A DNA stretch of 64,000 bases from Thuidium tamariscinum (lineage: Eukaryota; Streptophyta; Bryopsida; Hypnales; Thuidiaceae), in the NCBI GenBank assembly GCA_947034885.2, contig OX344749.2:12787501-12851500 (forward strand), read 5' to 3'. Below are positions 55,590-64,000 of this stretch, piece after piece. The notes under the pieces are model-generated. The model worked only from the letters and a program-made list of their open reading frames with translations. It was not told the origin of the DNA and did no database searches. The position numbers and the translations under genes were made by a program. Every line of letters starts with the position of its first letter. The stretch's first letter is position 1.

Positions 55590-56400
55590 AAATTAACAAC
55601 AGAAGAATTAGCAGACATTCCAACATGCAATCTAGTAGAAACAATGCACAACAAATGGATGCAAGCTTCAGGGAAGCATGGATCTGATTTGTTCATTGCT
55701 ACTTGTGATGACTAGGTTCAAGCCTTTATGCTGATGACCAACTATAGGGCTTATCTTTGTAGAGGCCCTTCTGGAAAAGGCCCTTCTAAAGAAGATTTGA
55801 AATTGAAGAGGGCTATGGCATCTGGAGATGGAAAAAAAATTGCAGATGCACTTAGTGAGATGCTTGGAGCAGAAGACATATGCACTCGAATTCCGCATTT
55901 AGAGGGTGAAGAAGTATTTGGATCTAGCAAAAGGAAATTAGATCTTCCTATTGGTTTCTAAGGTGATTCTCATCGCCCCAACAAAGTGAACTTTTCTCAT
56001 CCTCAGGTTCAAATTAGGTCAACTACTAGTAGAGTGCAACTTGCATTTGCAGTTGAAGAAACTAATATAGTTTTACCCCATACCCAATCTGTCATGGAAA
56101 TTGACTATGATACTGCAAAATGGCATATAGCGAGAATTTCACACAAACCAAGGAAACAGTGTCATGCCATTCAGAAGTACACACAAGCCAAATGCAAGCT
56201 ATTGATTGTGAGGCATGGAATATCCACTACTGCCCCTATTTATAGAAGGCAAAAGCGTGAGTATAAGGGCACAACAATTCAAACTGAGGATTATTGGTTT
56301 TGTGCAGACCAAATTGCACAATGCATCATGGGACCTAAACATTTCCATGTTCTTACTCGACCTGAAATCCCTGAGATCTAGACGGTTCTTATTGGTACCA
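55590..56400 (+). pseudogene. Transposase segment after the intron
   Basis: Reads NLVETMHNKWMQASGKHGSD, a stop, then QAFMLMTNYRAYLCRGPSGK, LGAEDICTRIPHLEGEEVFG and, after another stop, DTAKWHIARISHKPRKQCHA with paired cysteines. It connects the DDE core to the SWIM region. Confidence 0.65.
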
Positions 56401-57289
56401 ATCTTACTCATACTGAAATTATAGAGTTTGAAGAAGTTGAATTTCGCTTGCAGTTCAACATTCCGATGTCACCGCGCCAGCTATTCACCTCATCTAGGGT
56501 ATTTGAGCCAATGTTGTGGACTCACCCTCAACCAACACATGCTGACAAAATTCCTTCCATTCAGAATGGCAAACAAATTCGTTAGAGCAGTAAGACCTCC
56601 ACTGAAAATCACCGCAATCAATGGAAGAGTGCCAGGAATGTTACAACAAGTATCACTATGATGAACTTCCTTCCTTACCTTGGACTTGGTGCTATTATTA
56701 CACTTTTGTCTGGTAGTGAGCCTAATCAAAAGGTTTATAATATCACGCTTTCCAATTTTTCATCTTGTACTTGTCCCCATTATGGAGGTACGAATGGAAC
56801 TTCCATTGGAAAGCATGGCATGTACATAAACTGCAAACATCTTTATTACATCTTTTGTTACTTCTGCAAATTGGATTACAAGACACACATTCATTCACGT
56901 TCCTACATTTAGTTTGGATGAAGTTAAGCAAGTACTTGTTGCTGCCGGAATCATCAAGACGTGCGAGTGAAGTCAATGAACAAGTTAGGTGACTAGTATT
57001 AGCATGATATGAAGTAAATATGTAGTAGCAATATATTATCTTCAAAATTTTCATATATGCAAAGTAGTATTATATTTATATTTGAATATGTATTCTTTGT
57101 TGCAATGAAATAATATTTTATTATCTACAGGATGAGGAATTATTTTTTATATTTTCATTGCATTTGTCTTTTTATCAATTTTAGAATTCCCTTTGGATGA
57201 ATTATTTGCACTTTCACTTTATGAGCTTACTCTAGAACGACCTTTGAAAACATGATATAAATCTGAATATAAAATTTGAACTTGTAATA

Positions 57290-57516
57290 GCCCCAACTTT
57301 CTAGGTTTTTAAATCCACGGTCATGGGTCCTATAGCAATAGGTCATATTTTCTAAAAATAATAAATTTTGTTGAAAAAACATCAATTTATTTTACTTTTT
57401 TACTAAAGAAAATCAAAAGTTGTATCATAATTCAAATTTGTAGACTTTAGGCTCACACAATTCCTACTCACCACTCATAGGCTCACGCTCACATGCTCAC
57501 ATGCTAGCATCGTTGC
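57290..57516 (-). repeat. MULE right terminal region and inverted repeat
   Basis: The outermost 45 bases contain TGAGCATGTGAGCGTGAGC-type words (read reversed), as at the left end. A second matched block around 57310-57330 contains CCACGGTCATGGG, the reverse complement of the CCTATGACCGTGG seen at 39747. Confidence 0.8.
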
Positions 57517-57525
57517 AACTTGAAT
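57517..57525. repeat. Right 9-bp target duplication of the MULE (AACTTGAAT)
   Basis: Exact match to 36437-36445. Confidence 0.9.
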
Positions 57526-58255
57526 ATGATCTAAAAAAATTTCATCATACATTAAAGCAATTGATTGTTTAAAAGAGCATAAAAAAATTTCAATTATTTT
57601 TATAAAATTTCTCATAAAATTCTTCAAAATATGAGGAAGCTTTTATTCTTACTTTGCACAACTGTTGAGCAAAAATAAAATCTTACTACCTCTTGAAATT
57701 CTCGGGTTCCATGAAATCTTTCACACAAAGAAGAATCTTCACAATAAACTTTTGACATTGAGTTTCTAATACGATTTCAACTCTATAACGTCATTCTTTG
57801 ACAATAGATACTTTCTATTGGACTATTGTAATTTTCTTCCACTTGCAAATTAACAATTGGAATTTGTATTAAAATTGAAAATCAATTCAAGAATTGAAAC
57901 CTATTCTTTGAATTTGTTTGAGGATCTCTACTAGAGTTTATTCGAACCAATTTGCTTGGCTTTATCACATGTGTAATAGGTTTAGGCTATTTTGAATAAT
58001 TCTACTAAATATTTATAATCTATACAAATTTGCAATTTCTAACCTATTTACACACAAGTTGTAGGTCTATTTTGGTAAAAAAATTCTATTTATGGGCAAA
58101 GACTATATTAGAATGTAGCATACCTATTTTGGTTTTATATTCTTTGGAAGGCTTTTCATATATATAAATCTATATTTAAATTTTAAAAAATACATATTAA
58201 AAAAAACAATGAGTTTGAAGGAATGGATTGGGAGCTCATAGCCCTCTTTAATACA
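57526..58255 (-). mobile_element. Family Y copy, part 2, continuing from 36436
   Basis: Aligns with 34790-35530 of the main Y copy: AAGCAATTGATTGTTT versus AAGCGATTGATTATTT, TTTTGAATAATTCTACTAAA in both, and the terminal AATGAGTTTGAAGG... versus AGTGAGTCCTAGG. It completes the copy that was entered by the MULE. Confidence 0.7.
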
Positions 58256-60036
58256 AATTAAGAATAGATAATAAATATGTGAGGTAGATATTCTTGATTT
58301 TTGTTGTAAGTTGTATTTTAATTGTTCTTAAAGAATAAAACAAATATACTCATATACTTGTCTTATTGAATTGAAGTTAGTTTGTTAGTCTACTTGAAAA
58401 ACAAGGCTATAGGTATGTATTCTTGTGTTGTGCTTCACATTTCTCTTTTAATTAGTTGGTTGCTTCTTGATTTTTAATATATCTTAGTCATCTTCTATTT
58501 CTCCTACTTTTCATCTAGGTTAGGCTCTATTTGTTCTTTTTTTCTAGCACTTGGACAACAAAGGAGAATTTTTGTTCCCTAAACTTTATTCTACAGGAAA
58601 TTCCATTTTAATTAGCATTTTATACAAAAAAAACTTGGTCTTATGCATTTTACAAATTTTAAGGATACATCTTGTATGCATTGTAGCAATTTATAATTAG
58701 ACTATAATCCATAAAGTTACTACAACCTTCAAGAATTTGCTAGCAATTCAATAATCATCTTTTCTCAATTTATGTACTTAGAATTTCTCTTTGATGAATT
58801 AATGTTCCTTTGGCACTAAATTGCTAAAAAAGAATATTGGATTAGGTCCTTATATTCTTTTAGTAAGTGCCAAAACAAATTGATTAAAAATTTTGTGAAT
58901 GAAATTGATCATGTTTTCAATAGAATATATTATTAAAGATATCATTGAATAAATTAAAGATTAAATTAAATTAAATTGATGACATTATTGGATAAAATAT
59001 TCTTATAACATTTCCATCAAGGACCTTTGGATTTTGCCATTGACTTCACTAATTTATGTTTACAAAAAATTAATTACCTCTATGTATTATCATCTTTATG
59101 ACTTTAAATCCTTGAATGTGGAGTTGAAGTCTTGAATAGTTTACATTGATTTGAATGTTCATTGTTCATTGTCATACAATGTATCAAAAAGTAGCATCAC
59201 GTTCTTGTGACGCCACCCCTTGCCCTTTGAATAACAATAGCCATTGGATGTCTTTAGCATTAAACTTCACTCCCCTTCCTGCATCGTTGATTGGAGTTGA
59301 AACTTTTGTGATTGTCAATAATTCTTTGTCATTGACAAATTTTAAAATGGAGAGTGGTACTTACATCCGTTGATGGACAATTGCCCGGAGGGAAATGGAG
59401 GACCATTGATCAAGGAGGACATAGGGTTTGGACGTTAAACTTTAGACTTCAAACTTACACCTACATTGGTGTTTCCTAAAGTCAATCCAATTTCTAAACT
59501 CATCCTACATTGGCACACATCTTGTAAGGGAGGATTCACCTGCAAGGGAGGTGCTTCTTGTGAGGGAAGTACAAAGGCGACGTTTGGCTTCATTGTGGGT
59601 ACTTTGGTCATTGGAGAGGGAGATTGGACATCGTTGCACTAATTGGTAAACCATCGAATTGTTTTGTTTCACTGAGTTCCCATTTTCTTCTTGCACATGA
59701 CAACTTCTATTTGCTATCACCTTGTAATCTCAGGTAAGCTTACTTGGTGAAGAAATTTGAATGATGCTACAAAGACAACATGAGTTCCCACCTAAGTCTT
59801 GTAATGGAATCTTTGCAAGCTAAATGAAGACAAGGATTACCTTAGAATGTTTATAGGTTAGAATGTAAGTCATTTGTCTTTGATCTACTTTGTGTGATGA
59901 AATTAAACAATTTTGTATCTAGGATTATCTTAAAAATGTTTACATGTTAAAATGTTAATCATTTGTTACTTAATATTAATGCCCCTGCTCAGAAAAGTTA
60001 GTCCTTGGCATTATTCTTTCTTCAAACTCTGTGTCT
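58256..60036. other. Unassigned interval with one GC-richer stretch
   Basis: Mostly AT-rich with no supported gene. 59155-59750 is richer in GC and has longer partly open frames (59155-59373; a second frame with GPLIKEDIGFGR; a third with LPGGKWRTIDQGGHRVWTL), as if a decayed coding exon with frameshifts. I could not assign it to a family. Confidence 0.3.
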
Positions 60037-60411
60037 ATACACTACAAGAGAAAACTATGTTCTAAACTCCTAATTGACAAAAAAAGTGACAAAATTCTAT
60101 CAATTCTTCTATGGACATCCAATTGATAAAATTCTGTCAATTTTTCTGTAGATTCGGACATGAATACTCGTCAGCAAGTCTTTTTTTCACTCCTTTGCCA
60201 CTGTGGATTTTTTGACATGTCACTTAATTCAAAAAAACATTATTTTATTATCCAAAGAGTTAATAAAATAATTGAAATAATTTCCAAAAAAAATTTGGAT
60301 GAAATTTTATTGGATGAATGATAAATGTTTAGATGAATATTTTTGATTTAATCAATTTTCTTTTTTTATTATTTAAAAAAATATATGAACCATTTGTAAT
60401 TGTAAAGTGAA

Positions 60412-61320
60412 CAGGGAAGGGAGCTCCATATATATACATATGAAGGTAGGAACATGGCCAATCTATGTGGGATATGTGCATTTTTGAAGTTAGGAGAGCT
60501 CATAGTCAAGTTAGAAACCCATGATTTGGTATTAAAATTAAGATTCTAGACCTCAATTAGGCATAGAAGAATGTCTTTTTACATAACACTTTGAACTAAG
60601 ACTAATTAGAATATAAAATAGAGTTTCAATTCCAAAAATACATTTGACATTTAAATTTGTCAATCAAAAGTTATGGACACATTTCAAAGAGAAAATTTGA
60701 AAAAAATGTAAAAAGAACAATTTCAAAGAGGTGTTTGAAATTGTTCTTTTTATATTTTTTTCAAATTTTCTCTTTGAAATGTGTTCATAACTTTTGATTG
60801 ACAAATTTAAATGTCAAATGTATTTTTGGAATTGAAACTCTATTTTATATTCTAATTAGTCTTAGTTCAAAGTGTTATGTAAAAAGACATTCTTCTATGC
60901 CTAATTGAGGTCTAGAATCTTACATTAGAGGAGATTCGAGGGCAACGGGAGACTGTGAGTTCCCGAAGCTGTGAACACAAGAATCTGCCGCAGGAATGCG
61001 GAACTGGCCTCTGCTGACGTGGTCGAGAGTGTGCCACGTCACCGATTTGTTTTTGAAAAAAAAAATTGGACTTCTTTTTGCATTTCAGGACGAACTTTTT
61101 TTCTTTTTTTTTGAAAAAAATTAATTAATTAATTACTGATCGGGAACAATTCGGGGAACAGGGCTTTCATAGTCTTCTGTTGCCCTTGAATCTCCTCTAA
61201 TGGTTTTAATACCAAATCACGGATTTCTAACTTGACTATGAGCTCTCCTAACTTCAAAAATGCACATATCCCACATGGATTGGCCGTGCTCCTACCACTC
61301 CACATATATAGAGGGAGCTT
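60412..61320. repeat. Large palindrome in the CACTA element
   Basis: About 315 bases from 60412 (GGGAGCTCC...GGAACATGGCCAATC) are repeated in reverse complement up to 61320, with the axis near 60731 and almost no loop. The right arm is split by a 280-bp insertion at 60923-61202. The arms are nearly identical, implying recent formation or gene conversion. Confidence 0.85.
60923..61202. mobile_element. MITE inserted in the right arm of the palindrome (280 bp)
   Basis: Ends CATTAGAGGAGATTCGAGG and, reversed, CATTAGAGGAGATTCAAGG form an inverted repeat of about 24 bases with one mismatch. The undisturbed left arm shows the empty site ATCTTAATTTTAAT. A target duplication is not clear, so the superfamily is unassigned. 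It is GC-richer than its surroundings and includes GACGTGG/CCACGTC pairs. Confidence 0.75.
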
Positions 61321-61652
61321 CTCTCCTCTAAAGACAAATAATGCCTAGATGTGGTTGGTGAGTGGTTGAAAATTGCTATGTGCCACATTTCCTCATAGTA
61401 TTTTTAAAAATTTTATATTTGAAATAGAAGATATATGTAAAAAATTGTTGAATTTCTTAAAAGACTTTAAACTTGTTTGTTAAAATTGACAAAGAAATTA
61501 ACAAAAATTTGATAGACATTGCAATATTGACCACATTGACAAAGTGCTAAATTTCAAAAGTTATAGTTGTCATTTCGGACATGTGGTTGTCATTTCGGAC
61601 ACTATTTTGTCAAAATTTCTGTAAATTAGGGCCCATTTCCCTTGTAGTGATA

Positions 61653-62395
61653 GTTGGTAGGAATAGAAGCATTGGATTTTGAAGCATCGCATTAAGACGT
61701 GGAATTGGAGCTTAATAGGAGAGTCTACCTACGAAAACCAGATACAATTGTTTTGCTTTTCTTTGTTTTTTCTTTAGACTATTTTTGAACTTTATTTTCT
61801 GCAGACTCTAAATCACATGTATTGATTTATCACATCACCTATAAGCCACTAGCATTAGTTTTTTTTATCAAATGTGTCTTTCTTTCTATCAAGCATATCT
61901 TTCTTCTCATACTTAGTTGGTGTTTAGCAGCATTTCATTTTGGCGCTCCAAAACACTGGAGTACACTTTTACTGGATTTTCTACATTATTTTTGATGTGT
62001 TACATTATGTAAATTCAAATTTTGGACATATTTGGCACTTTGTAGAATGTTTTATGTTTTCTTTTGGCCAAATATAAAATCTGAAATTTTTGCCTTGGGA
62101 CCTCTTTTATAGACTTATGGTAAGTTGCCAAGTGCGACCCCTTCTAGAAATATACAGTGCTTTTGTATTCTGAAATTTTGAAGACTTAGTGTGAAATCTA
62201 AATTTTGGATTATGAATGAATGCTTTTGGATTATTAATCTTAATACTCCTTTTTTTAATTTATGTTTTTTTTGTACGAGAAAAAATTGTATTTCAAGACA
62301 TTGTCATACAATGTCCTAAAAAATGGTGGAAACTGACCAATCTAAATCCCCTAATTGAAAATACAAATTGTCTGGTATGACTAAATGGCAACTAC
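61653..62395. other. Unassigned AT-rich interval
   Basis: No supported feature. Confidence 0.3.
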
Positions 62396-62397
62396 TA

Positions 62398-62962
62398 CCT
62401 CCCTCCCACTAAAAAACTCTAAATCAAGTAGAATTTTTGTCCCACTAAAAAGCTCCGTTTTTTTTATTTCAACCATTTAGTAGGTGTTTGTTGTGTTGAA
62501 CAACCTTATACAGGCAAGTATAACAATCTTAGAGCATTCCTTTGGCCTTGCAAGCTTGGTCTTGCCTATATAAGGAACTTTGTACTAATTGCTTCAATAC
62601 ACAATGGTGTTGACAACACATTTAGTGATCACTTTGGTGCTATGAAAACTTGATTACAAAATGAGCTAGTAATTTTTTTTTAATATTTAGGTTGGAGAAC
62701 ATGTTTCTAAGATCCCATTGTTGCCACCACATTTTAAACTATCTAAAATGATAGAGTTGGTGATACTCACAAAATGAGCTCAAATACCACACTATCCATA
62801 TGAATTTTGGGTGCCTATACAGCAACACCTAAACTAAAGATTTTGTATAGATCTAAGGAATGGTTTACTTGTTCTTGAATGAATGTATTTGTAGTACTAT
62901 GATTGAAATTATAGTTAATTTTTCAAAAGGAATGTTTTTGGAGCTTTTTAGTGAGACAGAGG
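62398..62962. mobile_element. Mariner/Stowaway-like element (565 bp)
   Basis: Starts TA then CCTCCCTCCCACTAAAAAAC and ends GCTTTTTAGTGAGACAGAGG then TA (62963-62964). The reversed right end CCTCTGTCTCACTAAAAAGC matches the left with few differences. The CCTCCCTC...TAAAA pattern and TA flanks match the Stowaway/mariner consensus. A second internal copy of GTCCCACTAAAAAGCTCCG lies near 62439. No transposase. Confidence 0.75.
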
Positions 62963-62964
62963 TA

Positions 62965-64000
62965 GTTCTAAACAACTCATGGTTTTTAATAGAATTGCTC
63001 CTTAAAAATTTCCTTAGATGAGAATTTCTACAATTGATATTTTTTTTTTTATCATTGTTGCCTAGTTATACATTAGTGGGTTTAGTCATTTTCTATCTCT
63101 ACATTAGGAATCCAAAAGACATTTGTTATGTAGTAAAATGTAAGGTATAGTCAACCAATTCTTGACAAAGATTCCCTTACACTTTGTGCACATTGTGCAT
63201 TATATTAAAATTGCTAGTTTAAAAACCAATTTTAAAATTAAATAGAAATGATAAAATGCATAATTTCAATAAATAAAATGTAATAATACCAACTACATAT
63301 CAACTATAAAGTCAAATTTTATATCATGAAAATTGTTTTATTATAAAGATTATAAATTTCAAAGCTCCTATTTTAAAAATATATTGACTAATTTATATGT
63401 AAACTTTGATTGTATACATTGATTTAGGTATTAATATTTATGAAAATTTTGACCTTCAAAGTTCAAAATCTTATTTTCAAAAACATTTTTAAGAAATACA
63501 TTGATTTTTTTTAAAAGTGGATAAACAATTGAAATAAACTAGAAATACACACTAGTTTAATCTTAAAACAAAACCAGTTGATAAATATCTTTAGAGAAAA
63601 GTTCTTCAAGTTTCAAATTTTTGGATATATAAAAAAAAATAGACCTTAAAACTTTATCAACAACACTCCTATTTGTAAATTTTGGTTGGATGCACTTTTG
63701 CACCAAAATACATATAGTTTTGAAAGAATCTAATGAATTTGCAAGAATATAGTCACTATATATTTTATGAAGTTTTTGAGGATAAAAAATTAATATCGAC
63801 ATTCTAAAAAGATGTAAAATTGATTTTTGATTTATATCTATGATTTTTTCAAAATCTTAAAAGTATCCATCTTCTACATTGGAATAGAAAACTAATTAAT
63901 CCTTCATTGCATTTAGTCATTCCCCTATAGAATGTTTGTATAAGCCTGAATACACAAGTTTCTTAATGAGAATAAACTAAAAAATGGTCTTTTGATCAAC
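62965..64000. other. Unassigned AT-rich interval to the window end
   Basis: Very AT-rich. The frame at 63563-63802 (minus) has no recognisable motif. Nothing else is supported. Confidence 0.3.

Larger units (their letters stand above)
53362..56970 (+). pseudogene. MULE-type transposase with C-terminal SWIM zinc finger
   Basis: Segments in order: a Ser/Pro-rich N-terminal region (53615-53990); a conserved domain (FELPPCSGSTYGARGMEGID, 54100-54355); a Cys-rich motif FCKVCRQRPTCLSLC (54380-54425) likely to bind zinc; then FKMLVDGPGSGVDLVRRMQP (54865-54930) leading to a DDE-like core. In the core FVMFDHAKRVK holds a candidate first Asp (54949-54960), and FMCDIAQANFNEV (55144-55180) with ERTCSFHWATSMHKH (55231-55275) gives the second Asp and the C-x-x-H typical of MULEs. 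A 90-base intron (55500-55589) follows. The C-terminus has a SWIM finger (SSCTCPHY ... NCKH, 56761-56845) and ends near 56970. Stops (two TGA in place of Trp at 54981 and 55087) and frameshifts make it non-functional. Position and orientation inside matched inverted repeats link it to the element's own transposition. Confidence 0.8.
36446..57516 (+). mobile_element. 21-kb Mutator-like element carrying a transposase and a methyltransferase-like gene
   Basis: The left end reads CGGAGATGCTAGTTTGTGAG and the right end, reversed, reads GCAACGATGCTAGCATGTGA. The inverted repeat continues beyond the inserted LTR (CCTATGACCGTGGAATT near 39747 versus CCCATGACCGTGGATTT on the reverse strand near 57320). 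The target duplication AACTTGAAT is exact, and the host Y sequence is continuous across it. Subtracting the two X LTRs leaves about 11.9 kb. Two divergent intron-containing genes fill it: a SWIM-containing MULE transposase (plus, 53362-56970) and a gene with DNA-methyltransferase-like C-terminal exons (minus, 52559-40620), separated by about 800 bases. Both have stops. Confidence 0.88.
60040..61649. mobile_element. Non-autonomous CACTA (En/Spm) element, 1.6 kb
   Basis: Begins CACTACAAGAGAAAACTATG and ends CATTTCCCTTGTAGTG, flanked by an exact 3-bp duplication ATA (60037-60039 and 61650-61652). CACTACAAG ends with 3-bp duplication are diagnostic of CACTA elements. Subterminal regions repeat AATTGACAAAATTCT/TGTCAATTTTTCTG-like words (60080-60150) and TTGTCATTTCGGACA (61566-61604). 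There is no transposase frame. The interior is a palindrome (60412-61320) with another MITE inside. Confidence 0.9.

Noticed and set aside
59300..59480. Possible thaumatin-like fragment (GGKWRTIDQGGHRVWTL)
   Set aside because: The resemblance is limited to a few residues, needs frame changes, and lacks the expected cysteine pattern.
1..64000. CRISPR arrays, tRNA or rRNA genes, bacterial-style operons
   Set aside because: No regularly spaced identical repeats with unique spacers, no cloverleaf or rRNA sequence was seen, and the introns and element types are eukaryotic.

Overview
The window looks like a gene-poor, AT-rich stretch of a large land-plant nuclear genome. The evidence is plant-type Ty3/gypsy, MULE, CACTA, hAT-like and Stowaway/mariner-like elements, GT-AG introns, and CCCTAAA telomere-type repeats. 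No tRNA, rRNA or ordinary host gene was recognised. A seed-free plant or gymnosperm is a weak guess from the transposon protein types. Almost everything interpretable is transposon sequence, and much of it is nested.

First nest (1-19587). A decayed Ty3/gypsy pol gene runs from the window edge to about 18068. It is cut inside reverse transcriptase by a 13-kb insertion (2520-15492). That insertion is a solo LTR of a family called X here: TG...CA ends, a 5-bp target duplication and no internal coding region. The X copy was itself entered by a 6.8-kb hAT-like element (2626-9469; CAGGG ends, exact 8-bp duplication TTCCAAGC) and by a 2.5-kb TGTC...GACA element (11189-13726). The hAT-like element is a giant imperfect palindrome with CpG-rich blocks, TTAA-flanked inner ends and a telomere-like core. 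The 2.5-kb element belongs to a family (copies A, B and C) that carries a conserved ORF of about 153 residues which I do not recognise.

Middle (19588-36436). This is diverged LTR-like DNA (family Y, distantly like X) in both orientations, tandem LTR-derived repeats, small MITEs, G-run clusters, a possible En/Spm-type coding relic, and long stretches where nothing is supported.

Second nest (36446-57516). A 21-kb Mutator-like element (MULE) with terminal inverted repeats and an exact 9-bp duplication AACTTGAAT is inserted in a Y copy. Without later insertions it would be about 11.9 kb and carries two divergent multi-exon genes. The plus-strand gene (53362-56970) is a MULE-type transposase with a C-terminal SWIM zinc finger. 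The minus-strand gene (52559-40620) has C-terminal exons that resemble a beta-class SAM-dependent DNA methyltransferase. A solo X LTR sits in the left inverted repeat (36488-39702). A second X LTR (42671-48662), itself containing copy C with the only intact ORF of its family, breaks a methyltransferase-gene exon. Both MULE genes have in-frame stops, so this copy is dead. The pairing of a transposase with a methyltransferase-like gene is the strongest candidate for a little-described system here. A 239-bp MITE with the same ends (31420-31658) shows that the MULE family has mobilised short derivatives.

Right end (57526-64000). The remainder of the split Y copy is followed by a 1.6-kb non-autonomous CACTA element (60040-61649; 3-bp duplication ATA) built round a large palindrome with a nested MITE, and a 565-bp mariner/Stowaway-like element (62398-62962). 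All family assignments come from reading motifs and repeat ends by eye, without database searches.
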